Assembly: GCA_041685115.1 (NCBI GenBank)
Contig: JAWLGK010000003.1
Span: forward strand, 62,001 to 126,000
Length of the DNA stretch: 64,000 nt
DNA from: JALOAT01 sp041685115
Lineage (GTDB): Bacteria; Pseudomonadota; Gammaproteobacteria; Thiohalomonadales; Thiohalomonadaceae
Direction: 5' to 3'
Below the pieces are notes generated by a model. It was not told the origin of the DNA. It saw nothing but the letters and a program-made list of their open reading frames with translations, and searched no databases. This document shows, piece by piece, positions 17,131 to 24,950 of this stretch (positions are counted from its first letter, which is position 1; each line of letters begins with the position of its first letter). The position numbers and the translations under genes are program-made.

Positions 17131-17829
17131 ATGCGCTTCAGAATCTACCGCTACAACCCGGAAACCGACCGCGCCCCGCGCATGCAGACCTTCGATCTGG
17201 CGGACGTGGCGCCCGGGACCATGCTGCGCGAAGCGCTGCTGCGGCTGCGCGCCGAGCAGGATGAAGGCCTCACCTTCCGGCATTCCTGCGGCGAGGGCGT
17301 GTGCGGCTCCGATGCGCTGAACGTGAACGGCCGCAACCGGCTCGCGTGCATCACGCCCGTGGAGTCGCTCAAGGAGCCCATCGAGGTGCGTCCGCTGCCC
17401 GGTCAGCCGGTGATCCGTGATCTGGTGGTGGACATGAGCCAGTTCTTCCAGCACTACCGTGCCGTGAGGCCCTACCTGATCGTGGACGACCCGGCGCCCG
17501 AGACCGAATACCTCCAGTCGCCAAAACAGCGCGATCAGCTGGACGGGTTATACGAATGCATCCTGTGCGGTTGCTGTTCCACGGCCTGCCCCTCGTACTG
17601 GTGGAACCCGGAGAAATTCCGCGGCCCCGCAGCCCTGTTGCAGGCCTGGCGCTTCCTCGCCGACAGTCGCGACCAGGCCACGGACGAACGACTCGCGGAG
17701 CTGGACGGGGCCTATCGGCTGTTCCGCTGCCACAGCATCATGAGCTGTACCGAGTCCTGTCCGAAGGGGCTCAATCCGACCCGCGCCATCGGCCTCATCA
17801 AGGCGCTGATGCTGCGACGCAGCCTATGA
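17131..17829 (+). CDS. sdhB: Succinate dehydrogenase iron-sulfur subunit
   Basis: Carries electrons from FAD to ubiquinone through [2Fe-2S], [4Fe-4S] and [3Fe-4S] clusters. 232 aa. The [2Fe-2S] ligands are C53, C58 and C73, with D61 in place of the third cysteine, as in E. coli SdhB. The other clusters are marked by CILCGCCSTACPSYWW and CHSIMSCTESCPKGLNP. The ATG at 17131 gives the standard MRFRIYRYNPE start. Its stop overlaps the sdhE start (ATGA). Confidence 0.96.
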   Translation: MRFRIYRYNPETDRAPRMQTFDLADVAPGTMLREALLRLRAEQDEGLTFRHSCGEGVCGSDALNVNGRNRLACITPVESLKEPIEVRPLPGQPVIRDLVVDMSQFFQHYRAVRPYLIVDDPAPETEYLQSPKQRDQLDGLYECILCGCCSTACPSYWWNPEKFRGPAALLQAWRFLADSRDQATDERLAELDGAYRLFRCHSIMSCTESCPKGLNPTRAIGLIKALMLRRSL

Positions 17830-18077
17830 GGGTCGACGCCGAACGCCTGCGCTGGCGCTGCCGCCGCGGCCTGCTGGAGTTGGATCTCCTGCTCGAAAAT
17901 TTCATGGCGCATGGCTATGGGCAGCTCGATGCACAGGAGGCCGCCGCCTTCGAGGCGCTGCTGATGCTTCCCGACCCGCAGCTGCTTCGCTATCTTCTTG
18001 GCCAGGACACACCCAAGGACCAGGGACAGGCCCGTGTCGTCGTACACATACGCCACACCGCTCACGCTCCATCCTGA
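17826..18077 (+). CDS. sdhE: FAD assembly factor SdhE
   Basis: Small (83 aa) helical protein that promotes covalent flavinylation of SdhA and FrdA. The key RGxxE motif is present in RWRCRRGLLELDLLLENF. Length and helix pattern fit the SdhE/YgfY (DUF339) family. It starts within the sdhB stop codon, so the cofactor-insertion factor is produced together with its target complex, and it overlaps the following ygfX-like gene. Confidence 0.93.
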   Translation: MRVDAERLRWRCRRGLLELDLLLENFMAHGYGQLDAQEAAAFEALLMLPDPQLLRYLLGQDTPKDQGQARVVVHIRHTAHAPS

Positions 18078-18483
18078 ACCGTCGCGCCGCCTGGGTGCCA
18101 TGCTGCTGCTCATGCATGCGGGTGCGGGGCTGTGGCCCTTTCTGGTGCTCCCGCCGCTGGCCGCTGGCGTGATGCTCGGCACGGTGCTCGCCAGCCTCTA
18201 CCACGCCTGGGGTCTGCACCTCGGCAGGCGGCGCATCACCCAGGTGGTCTGGGGGGCGGGTGGTGAGTGGGCATTGGAAACGGCGGACGGTGCGCAACGC
18301 ACGCTGCGCCTCGCGCCCCTCGGTTATGTGAGCGCGTATGCGGTGATCCTGCGCCTTCGCGATGATCGAACCAGCCGCACCCTGGTGCTCCTTACGGACA
18401 GTCTCGATGCGGAAACCTTCCGCCGCCTGCGTGTGCGGCTGCGGCTGGCTTCGACGGAGGATGCGCCGGCGAGAACGGTCTGA
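18034..18483 (+). CDS. YgfX/CptA family membrane protein
   Basis: About 149 aa with one hydrophobic hairpin near the N-terminus (LGAMLLLMHAGAGLWPFLVL and LAAGVMLGTVLASLYHAW) and a polar C-terminal domain (ITQVVWGAGGEWALETADG, VILLRL-like strands). This matches the YgfX family, paired with sdhE (ygfY) in E. coli, where it was described as the inner-membrane CptA toxin affecting MreB and FtsZ; that role is debated. I use the GTG at 18034, preceded by AGGGACAGG, which overlaps the sdhE end by 44 nt. Confidence 0.75.
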   Translation: MSSYTYATPLTLHPEPSRRLGAMLLLMHAGAGLWPFLVLPPLAAGVMLGTVLASLYHAWGLHLGRRRITQVVWGAGGEWALETADGAQRTLRLAPLGYVSAYAVILRLRDDRTSRTLVLLTDSLDAETFRRLRVRLRLASTEDAPARTV

Positions 18484-18494
18484 TGGGCCAAAGA

Positions 18495-18584
18495 CGTAGC
18501 CCGGATGGAGCAACGCGGAATCCGGGTCTTCGTTGCCACGGTTGACCTTTTGATCCCCGTCCGCTGCGCTGCATCCGGGCTACG
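18495..18584. repeat. CGTAGCCCGGAT...ATCCGGGCTACG palindrome
   Basis: Left arm CGTAGCCCGGATGGAGCAAC and right arm GTCCGCTGCGCTGCATCCGG then GCTACG, with outer pairs CGTAGCCCGGAT/ATCCGGGCTACG. This common intergenic palindrome type sits between the convergent ygfX and nadB genes. Degenerate relatives of the same motif are seen near 37850 and 39400. Confidence 0.8.
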
Positions 18585-18618
18585 AGACCTATGCGCAAGC
18601 CGGGATTATGGCCGTCGT

Positions 18619-20223
18619 TCAGACGCCTTTCCTGGGCATCAGGATGGTGTCCTGTGGGGGGCGGGTGTCGTCGCGCTGCGGATAGTCGAGGGTGTAGTGC
18701 AGTCCGCGGCTTTCCTTGCGCGCCATGGCGGAGCGGATGATGAGGTCCGCGACGGTGGCGAGGTTGCGCAGTTCCAGCAGGTCGTTGGTGACGCGGAAGT
18801 TGCCGTAGTAATCGGCGATTTCACCGAGCAGCAGATCGATGCGGCGTTTGGCCCGTTCCAGGCGCTTGTTGGTGCGCACGATACCCACGTAGTCCCACAT
18901 GAAGCGGCGCAGCTCTTCCCAGTTGTGGGACACCACCACTTCTTCGTCGGAATCGGTGACGCGGCTCTCGTCCCAGTGGGGCAGGGAAGGCGGTGCGGGC
19001 ACATCGGCGAGACGACTGCGGATGTCGTCGGCGGCGGCCTTGCCGAATACCAGGCATTCGAGCAGCGAATTGCTCGCCATGCGGTTGGCGCCGTGCAGGC
19101 CGGTGAAGGCGGTTTCGCCGGCGGCGTACAGGTTGGCCAGATCGGTGCGTGCGTGCAGGTCGGTCATCACGCCACCGCAGGTGAAGTGCGCGGCGGGCAC
19201 GATGGGAATGGGCTCGCGGGTGATGTCGATGCCGTATTGCAGGCAGGTCTGGTAGACGGTCGGGAAATGGCCGGTGATGAACTCGGCCGGGCGGTGGCTG
19301 ATGTCCAGCAGCAGGTGCTCGGCACCCAGGCGTTTCATCTCGTGATCGATGGCGCGTGCCACCACGTCGCGGGGCGCCAGTTCGCCGCGCGGGTCGAAGC
19401 GCTGCATGAACGGTTCACCGCTCGGCAACAGCAGGCGGCCGCCTTCACCGCGGATGGCCTCGGTGATGAGAAAACGCCGGGCCTGTGGGTGGTAGAGGCA
19501 GGTGGGATGGAATTGCATGAATTCCATGTTCGCCACCCGGCAGCCGGCGCGCCAGGCCATGGCGATGCCGTCGCCGGTCGCCAGGTCCGGATTGCTGGTG
19601 TACAGGTACACCTTGCTGCCCCCGCCGGTGGCGAGCACCACGAAGCGCGCGGCGATGGCGCGCACCTGGCCCGAGGCACGGTCGAGTACATAGGCGCCGA
19701 CGCAGCGGTTCCGCACCTGGCCGAGTTTGGCCGTGGTGATCAGATCCACTGCGATGTGCTGGTCGAGCAGGGTGATGTTGCCGTGGCGGCGCGCGCGCTC
19801 CAGCAGGGTCTGTTCGATGGCGCGGCCGGTGGCGTCGGCCGCGTGGATGATGCGCCGGTGACTGTGACCGCCTTCACGGGTCAGATGATAGCCGCTGTGT
19901 TCCTCGTCCAGGGTAAAGGGCACGCCCATATCGATGAGCCACTGGATGGCGTCCGGGGCGCGCTCGGCGGTATAGCGCACCACATCCTCGTGGCACATGC
20001 CGCCACCGGCCGCCTGGGTGTCGCTCACGTGGGAATCGATGGAATCGCCGGCATCCAGCACGGCGGCGACGCCACCCTGGGCGTAGAGCGTGCAACTTTC
20101 GGCCAGGCTGCCCTTGGACACCACCAGTACGGAGGCGCGATCCGCAACGTTCAATGCCGCAGAAAGCCCGGCAGCACCGCTGCCGAGTATGAGAACATCG
20201 CAGGTCACAGGTTCCGGGAGCAT
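18619..20223 (-). CDS. nadB: L-aspartate oxidase
   Basis: FAD enzyme oxidising L-aspartate to iminoaspartate, the first step of de novo NAD synthesis. 534 aa (E. coli NadB 540). FAD-binding VLILGSGAAGLSAALN, the SLAESCTLYAQGGVAAV loop, QFHPTCLYHP and HFTCGGVMTD are all present. I start at the ATG at 20223, preceded by AGAAGG; the frame stays open upstream, through the rpoE region, which is not coding on this strand. It is divergent from rpoE, as in E. coli. Confidence 0.96.
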   Translation of the reverse strand: MLPEPVTCDVLILGSGAAGLSAALNVADRASVLVVSKGSLAESCTLYAQGGVAAVLDAGDSIDSHVSDTQAAGGGMCHEDVVRYTAERAPDAIQWLIDMGVPFTLDEEHSGYHLTREGGHSHRRIIHAADATGRAIEQTLLERARRHGNITLLDQHIAVDLITTAKLGQVRNRCVGAYVLDRASGQVRAIAARFVVLATGGGSKVYLYTSNPDLATGDGIAMAWRAGCRVANMEFMQFHPTCLYHPQARRFLITEAIRGEGGRLLLPSGEPFMQRFDPRGELAPRDVVARAIDHEMKRLGAEHLLLDISHRPAEFITGHFPTVYQTCLQYGIDITREPIPIVPAAHFTCGGVMTDLHARTDLANLYAAGETAFTGLHGANRMASNSLLECLVFGKAAADDIRSRLADVPAPPSLPHWDESRVTDSDEEVVVSHNWEELRRFMWDYVGIVRTNKRLERAKRRIDLLLGEIADYYGNFRVTNDLLELRNLATVADLIIRSAMARKESRGLHYTLDYPQRDDTRPPQDTILMPRKGV

Positions 20224-20343
20224 GGTGCCTTCTTGCAGTAAGAAATCAACGCTATGAAAATAAACGGAAAGGCGGATCCGTGCCGGAGGCCCATAAGGCT
20301 GTCTATGATATGGGCAAGAAGCGGGTGACCGAAAGAGGCCCGC

Positions 20344-20370
20344 GAACTTGGCCGCCGCCGTGATGTCTAT
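20344..20370 (+). promoter_or_regulatory. Candidate sigma-E promoter of rpoE
   Basis: GAACTT at 20344-20349, then a 15-nt spacer, then GTCTAT at 20365-20370. Measured as AACTT-N16-TCTAT, it matches the sigma-E consensus AACTT-N16-TCTRA in both boxes and spacing. It lies about 50 bp upstream of the rpoE start codon, where autoregulatory rpoE/algU promoters sit. Inferred from motif and position only. Confidence 0.55.
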
Positions 20371-20418
20371 GGCAGGTGCAGGGGGACGGTCCTTCTGCAC
20401 GGGGAGGAAATAGCCCGA

Positions 20419-20997
20419 ATGGGCGCGATGAATGTCGACCAGCAACTGGTTGAGCGGGTCCAACAGGGAGATAAGGCAGCTTTTGACGTATTGGTCCTGA
20501 AGTACCAACACAAGATCGTCAAGCTGATCTCCCGATACGTCCGCGACCAGAGCGAAGCCCTGGACGTGGCGCAGGAGAGCTTCATCAAGGCCTACCGTGC
20601 CCTGGGGAACTTTCGCGGCGAGAGTGCCTTTTATACCTGGCTGTATCGCATTGCCATCAATACGGCCAAGAATTATCTGGTGTCGCAGGGGCGGCGGCCG
20701 CCCGACACCGACGTGGACGTGGACGACGCCATTCAGTTTGAGGCGGAGCCCGGACTGAGGGAAAGCGATTCGCCGGAGCTGCTGGCGCAGCGCGACGAGA
20801 TCGAGCGGGTCATCTTCGAGACCATCGAAGGCCTGCCGGACGATCTGCGCACCGCCATCACGCTGCGGGAACTGGAAGGCTTGAGTTACGAGGACATCGC
20901 CTTGGCCATGGCATGTCCCATCGGCACGGTGCGGTCCCGGATCTTCCGGGCGCGCGAGGCCATCGACAAGCGACTGAAGCCGTTGCTTGAAGCGTGA
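20419..20997 (+). CDS. rpoE: RNA polymerase sigma-E factor (RpoE/AlgU)
   Basis: ECF sigma factor controlling envelope stress and, in pseudomonads, alginate genes. 192 aa. Region 2 is ALDVAQESFIKAYRALGNF and FYTWLYRIAINTAKNYL; region 4 is LEGLSYEDIALAMACPIGTV with RSRIFRAREAIDK. The ATG at 20419 follows GGGGAGGAAA; an ATG three codons later is also possible. The operon order rpoE-rseA-rseB-rseC-mucD is the Pseudomonas algU-mucABCD arrangement. Confidence 0.96.
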   Translation: MGAMNVDQQLVERVQQGDKAAFDVLVLKYQHKIVKLISRYVRDQSEALDVAQESFIKAYRALGNFRGESAFYTWLYRIAINTAKNYLVSQGRRPPDTDVDVDDAIQFEAEPGLRESDSPELLAQRDEIERVIFETIEGLPDDLRTAITLRELEGLSYEDIALAMACPIGTVRSRIFRAREAIDKRLKPLLEA

Positions 20998-21035
20998 GAA
21001 CATGAAAGCCGAAAGGCCTTTTTGGCGGGTGTCAC

Positions 21036-21575
21036 ATGGCAAACAGCATTGACGAGCAGATTTCCGCACTGATGGATGGCGAATTGTCCGAGCGTGAGGT
21101 CCCCTGGGTGCTGGAGCGCCTGCGCAAGGAACCGGGCCTGGCCGGGCGTTGGCGGCGTTACCATCTCATCCGCGATGCCCTGCACGATACGCTCCCTGCC
21201 CGCATCCACTTCGACCTGAGCGAACGCATTCACGCGTCGCTCAAGGACGAACCGGCCATCCTGGTCCCGCGCCGCACCATCCACCGCCACTTGAAACCCC
21301 TGATGCGGCACGCCGCCAGCATGGCCGTTGCGGCTTCCGTGGCGGCCATCGCCATCCTTACCTTCCAGGCTATGTACGAGGAGGCCCCCACCACGGTGGC
21401 CGTCAACACGCCGGCATCGGTGGTTGAGCGCACAGCCGCACCCGTGAGCACCGACCCGCGCCTAGACGCCTTTTTGGTCAATCACAACGAACACTCGGTG
21501 TCCACCGGCATGCATGGCATGCTGCCTTACGTGCGGATTGTGAGCCAGGACGCCGGGGGCGAGGCGATTAAATGA
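21036..21575 (+). CDS. rseA: Anti-sigma-E factor RseA/MucA
   Basis: Single-pass inner-membrane protein that sequesters RpoE until cleaved by DegS- and RseP-type proteases. 179 aa. The cytoplasmic N-terminal domain carries the family signature ISALMDGELSEREVPWVLER and RWRRYHLIRDALH; one transmembrane helix follows (about residues 89-112, HAASMAVAASVAAIAILTFQ), then a periplasmic tail. The C-terminal PYVRIVSQ is typical of MucA-like tails. It overlaps rseB by 4 nt. Confidence 0.92.
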   Translation: MANSIDEQISALMDGELSEREVPWVLERLRKEPGLAGRWRRYHLIRDALHDTLPARIHFDLSERIHASLKDEPAILVPRRTIHRHLKPLMRHAASMAVAASVAAIAILTFQAMYEEAPTTVAVNTPASVVERTAAPVSTDPRLDAFLVNHNEHSVSTGMHGMLPYVRIVSQDAGGEAIK

Positions 21576-22552
21576 AGTCTTCCGCCATCCTGTTCGCGTT
21601 CGGCCTGCTGTTTCCGCTCGGTGCCCTGGCGGAGTCCCCGCAGGAAGCCGGTGATTGGCTGAGCCGCATGTCCCGTGCGGCACATACGCTCAATTACGAA
21701 GGCACCTTCGTGTACGAGCACCTAGGCACCATCCAGTCCATGAAGGTCTTCCACGGCGCGGATGATCAGGGCGAACGCGAGCGGCTCGTCACCCTCGACG
21801 GCGCCTCCCGCGAGGTGATCCGGGACAACGACAAGGTCACTTGCATCCTGCCGGACGACAAGGCCGTACTGGTGGACGCCACCGGCCCGGCGCGCCCGTT
21901 TCCCATCAGCCTGCCCACCCACCTCGAACAGCTCGAGGGCTATTACGACGTGCAAATGGCAGGCAGCGATCGTGTCGCCGAACGCGCCACGCGCAAGTTG
22001 ATCATCCGCCCACGGGATACCTACCGCTACGGACAGAACGTCTGGCTCGACGAAGAGAGCGCACTGTTGCTCAAGTCGGAACTGGTGGACGAGGCCGGGC
22101 AGGTCATCGAACGCCTCATGTTCACCGACCTGAAGCTGCATGCGGAGGCCCTGCCGCCGTCATTTTTCGAGCCCCAGCAGACCGGCACGGACCTGACCTG
22201 GTACACGCGCGGGCCGGAGCACACCGGCGAACAGGCAGACTCGCCCGAGAACGCCTGGCGCGTGGAGGACCTGCCGCCGGGATTTCGCCAGGACATACGG
22301 CGCTTCCACCGGGTGGCCGCGACCGCCGGGCCGGTCGAGCACCTGGTCTATACCGATGGCCTGGCATCCGTGTCGGTGTTCATCGAAAAGGGCGTGGATG
22401 ACAAGAGCTTCATGGGCGTGTCGCGCAAGGGTGCAGTCAATGTCTATGCGCGCGGCACGGACGGCTATCGCATCATGGTGATCGGCGAGGTCCCGCCTGC
22501 GACCGTACGACGCATTGGTGATTCCGTCACCCTCGCGGAGGAGACCTCGTGA
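21572..22552 (+). CDS. rseB: Sigma-E regulatory protein RseB/MucB
   Basis: Periplasmic protein that binds RseA and senses misassembled lipid or LPS. 326 aa with a signal peptide (SSAILFAFGLLFPLGALA). The MucB/RseB N-terminal lipid-binding domain shows WLSRMSRAAHTLNYEGTFVY, and the C-terminal RseA-binding domain ends RIMVIGEVPPATVRRIGDSV. It overlaps both neighbours by 4 nt (ATGA and GTGA), so it is translated in step with rseA and rseC. Confidence 0.93.
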   Translation: MKSSAILFAFGLLFPLGALAESPQEAGDWLSRMSRAAHTLNYEGTFVYEHLGTIQSMKVFHGADDQGERERLVTLDGASREVIRDNDKVTCILPDDKAVLVDATGPARPFPISLPTHLEQLEGYYDVQMAGSDRVAERATRKLIIRPRDTYRYGQNVWLDEESALLLKSELVDEAGQVIERLMFTDLKLHAEALPPSFFEPQQTGTDLTWYTRGPEHTGEQADSPENAWRVEDLPPGFRQDIRRFHRVAATAGPVEHLVYTDGLASVSVFIEKGVDDKSFMGVSRKGAVNVYARGTDGYRIMVIGEVPPATVRRIGDSVTLAEETS

Positions 22553-23019
22553 TTGAAGAAACCGTCCAGATCACCACCACCGAAGGTGAGCTGGCCTGGG
22601 TGGAATCGATGCAGCGCAAGACCAGTTGCGGCCATTGTGTGGCCCAGAGCAGCTGCGGCACGTCGGTGCTCTCCAAGGTGCTGGGCCGGCGTGCACTCAC
22701 GCTGGTCGCCCACAACCCCATCGGCGCCAGGCCCGGTGACCGGGTGGTGATTGGCTTGCACGATGATGCCCTGGTGCGCGGCTCGCTGGCCGTCTATCTG
22801 ACACCCCTGCTGACGATGCTGGCGGCGGCACTGGCAGGCGAAGCGCTGTTTGCCCAGGCGCATGATGGCCTGGTGGCGCTGCTTGGCCTGGCCGGGCTCG
22901 CCCTGGGTTTCGCCTGGGTGCGCAGATTCGGAAGCCGAGCCGCCAACGACCCGCGGTATCGCCCGGTGATCCTGCGCATAGCGCCGGAAGAATTCGCTCC
23001 CGTTCACTTTAAGAACTGA
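22549..23019 (+). CDS. rseC: SoxR-reducing / sigma-E regulatory protein RseC
   Basis: Inner-membrane RseC/MucC protein, 156 aa. The N-terminal cytoplasmic Cys motif is CGHCVAQSSCGTSVL, preceded by one more Cys-proximal segment; two membrane helices follow (LAVYLTPLLTMLAAALAGEA and LVALLGLAGLALGFAWV). RseC has been implicated in SoxR reduction and mild modulation of sigma-E. The GTG start at 22549 overlaps the rseB stop. Confidence 0.9.
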   Translation: MIEETVQITTTEGELAWVESMQRKTSCGHCVAQSSCGTSVLSKVLGRRALTLVAHNPIGARPGDRVVIGLHDDALVRGSLAVYLTPLLTMLAAALAGEALFAQAHDGLVALLGLAGLALGFAWVRRFGSRAANDPRYRPVILRIAPEEFAPVHFKN

Positions 23020-23041
23020 CAAGACGAAAGAAGGTCCAGTC

Positions 23042-24493
23042 ATGCGACAGCTGTGGTCCGCTGCCCGTTCGAAGCGTCAATTTGTGCTTCTTTTCCTCTC
23101 CGCCGGCATGTTCTTTTCAGCCTCATGCGACGCACGCGAGCTGCCCGATTTCACCCGTCTGGTCGACAAATACAGTCCCGCCGTGGTGAATATCAGCACG
23201 ACCCAGAAGGCGGCGCCCGATGAAACCGGCAGCCCGCGCGGCCTGCAGGAAATACCGCGCTTCCCGGAGGGCGGACCGTGGGACGACCTGTTCCGGCGTT
23301 TCTTCGGCGAAGGCCCGCGTGGCGGCGGCCCCGAGATCCCGGATCGTTCGCTCGGCTCCGGCTTCATCATCGACCAGGAAGGTTTCATCCTCACCAACAA
23401 TCACGTGGTGGAAGGCGCCGACGAGATCCGCGTGCGCCTGTCCGACCGGCGCGAGCTTACCGCTGAGCTCATCGGCGCGGATGCCCGCAGCGACATCGCC
23501 CTGCTGCGGGTCAAGGCCAAGAGCCTGCCGGTGGTGAAGCTCGGGCGTTCGGACGACCTCAAGGTGGGCGAGTGGGTGATGGCCATCGGTTCGCCATTCG
23601 GCTTCGACCACTCGGTATCCGTGGGTGTGGTCAGTGCGCTCGGCCGCAGCCTGCCCAGCGAGAGCTACGTGCCCTTCATCCAGACCGACGTGGCCATCAA
23701 CCCGGGCAACTCGGGTGGCCCGCTGTTCAACCTGGACGGCGAGGTGGTCGGCATCAACTCCCAGATCTACAGCCGCACCGGCGGCTTCATGGGACTCTCC
23801 TTCGCCATTCCCATGGATGTGGCCATGGGGGTGGTGGAGCAGCTCAAAGAGAAGGGCTATGTGAGCCGCGGCTGGCTGGGGGTGCTCATCCAGGACGTGA
23901 CCCGCGAGTTGGCCGAGTCCTTCGGCATGGAGCGCCCGTCGGGCGCCCTGGTGGCCAAGGTGCTGGACGACAGCCCGGCGGCCAAGGCCGGTGTACAGGT
24001 GGGCGACGTAGTGGTGGAGTTTGGCGGCAAGGCCGTCGACTACTCCTCGGACCTGCCGCCGCTGGTCGGGCGCGCAGCCATTGGCGACGACATCCCCATG
24101 AAGATCATCCGCAACGGCAAGCAGCAGACCCTCACCGTGCAGGTGGGTGAGCTGCCTGCCGAGGAAGAGATCGCTGCGGCGACCGAGCCGCGCCGGGCCG
24201 TGGACAGCCGGCTGGGTGTCGGCGTGGCGGACCTCTCCGCCGAGCAGCGCGAGCAGCTCGAGCTGGGCAAGTTTGGCGTGCTGGTGCGCGAGCTGGATCA
24301 GGGTCCTGCGGCCGATGCCGGCGTACGTCCGGGCGACGTGATCGTGCGCATCAATAATGTGAATGTGGAAAATGCTGCGCATTTCCAGCGACTGACGGCG
24401 GAACTGCCGGCGGGCAAGACGGTACCCCTGCTGGTGCAGCGCCGCGCCGGGCCCATCTTCCTGGCGCTCAAGGTACCGGCGGCGAAGAAATAA
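23042..24493 (+). CDS. mucD: Periplasmic serine protease DegP/MucD (HtrA family)
   Basis: Envelope quality-control protease/chaperone, 483 aa. It has an N-terminal export signal (FVLLFLSAGMFFSASC), then a trypsin-like domain with His in NNHVVEGADEIRV, Asp in ARSDIALLRVKA, and the catalytic Ser in NPGNSGGPLFNLDGEVVG. Two PDZ domains follow (GWLGVLIQDVTRELAESFGM and the C-terminal one with PAADAGVRPGDVIVRINNVN). It is the last gene of the sigma-E operon, as in Pseudomonas, where MucD helps keep the stress response low. Confidence 0.95.
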   Translation: MRQLWSAARSKRQFVLLFLSAGMFFSASCDARELPDFTRLVDKYSPAVVNISTTQKAAPDETGSPRGLQEIPRFPEGGPWDDLFRRFFGEGPRGGGPEIPDRSLGSGFIIDQEGFILTNNHVVEGADEIRVRLSDRRELTAELIGADARSDIALLRVKAKSLPVVKLGRSDDLKVGEWVMAIGSPFGFDHSVSVGVVSALGRSLPSESYVPFIQTDVAINPGNSGGPLFNLDGEVVGINSQIYSRTGGFMGLSFAIPMDVAMGVVEQLKEKGYVSRGWLGVLIQDVTRELAESFGMERPSGALVAKVLDDSPAAKAGVQVGDVVVEFGGKAVDYSSDLPPLVGRAAIGDDIPMKIIRNGKQQTLTVQVGELPAEEEIAAATEPRRAVDSRLGVGVADLSAEQREQLELGKFGVLVRELDQGPAADAGVRPGDVIVRINNVNVENAAHFQRLTAELPAGKTVPLLVQRRAGPIFLALKVPAAKK

Positions 24494-24500
24494 GAGGAAA

Positions 24501-24570
24501 TGCGATTGGCCACGGAGAACACGGAGGGGACAATGTTATCTCTTCATGTGTCCCGTGGTTGAGGGCTTTT
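24501..24570. repeat. Short CCACGGAG/CCGTGG palindromic element
   Basis: A minimal copy of the CCACGGGG family: left arm GATTGGCCACGGAGAACACG and right arm TGTGTCCCGTGGTTGAGGGC then TTTT, with no nested insert. It fills the gap between mucD and the glutaredoxin-like gene, ending about 14 bp before the latter's start. Confidence 0.7.
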
Positions 24571-24583
24571 TCCAGGATTTCAC

Positions 24584-24823
24584 ATGCGGCTGACCTTCTA
24601 TTTTCGTGACGGATGTTCCCTGTGCGAGGCGGTGCTCGAAGAACTCGAACCGTATCGCCGCAACTTCGGGTTCGAGCTGGAACCGGTGGATGTGGACGGC
24701 GACCCGGCGCTCCAGGCCCGCTACGGGCAGAGCGTGCCGGTGCTCGTCGGCCCCGACGGGGCGGAGATCTGCCGGTATTTCCTCGATCCGCCGGAGTTGA
24801 AGCGGTATTTATCCACCCCTTGA
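24584..24823 (+). CDS. Glutaredoxin-family protein (DUF836-like)
   Basis: 79-aa thioredoxin-fold protein with an N-terminal CxxC redox motif in FRDGCSLCEAVLEEL and the cis-proline segment QSVPVLVGPDG. The length and the C-x-x-C followed by a helix of acidic residues match the DUF836 / glutaredoxin-like family. The physiological partner is unknown. It stands alone between mucD and lepA and is followed by a terminator-like hairpin. Confidence 0.85.
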   Translation: MRLTFYFRDGCSLCEAVLEELEPYRRNFGFELEPVDVDGDPALQARYGQSVPVLVGPDGAEICRYFLDPPELKRYLSTP

Positions 24824-24894
24824 ACATGGGGTAGAATCCCTTGCCATCACGCGGCCGGGACGGGGGCTCGCCCCACGATTCCACGGCAAGAAGG

Positions 24895-24920
24895 GGCGCC
24901 CTCTGGGCGCCTCTTTGTTT
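24895..24920 (+). terminator. Terminator-like hairpin between glutaredoxin gene and lepA
   Basis: A perfect 7-bp stem GGCGCCC-TCT-GGGCGCC (24895-24911) followed by TCTTTGTTT. It could end the transcript of the glutaredoxin-like gene. Because it lies only 40 bp before the lepA start codon, it might also be an attenuator in the lepA leader. Confidence 0.65.
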
Positions 24921-24950
24921 GTCCCGGTCGCCCAGAGCGGAAACCGCACA

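Noticed and set aside
18505..20241. Long forward open frame opposite nadB
   Set aside because: nadB on the reverse strand is unambiguous; the forward frame begins in a palindrome and yields no recognisable protein.
23100..23130. Lipobox in MucD (SASC near residue 29)
   Set aside because: The residue at -3 is not a typical Leu/Val/Ile and MucD proteins are soluble periplasmic enzymes; an ordinary signal peptide is more likely.
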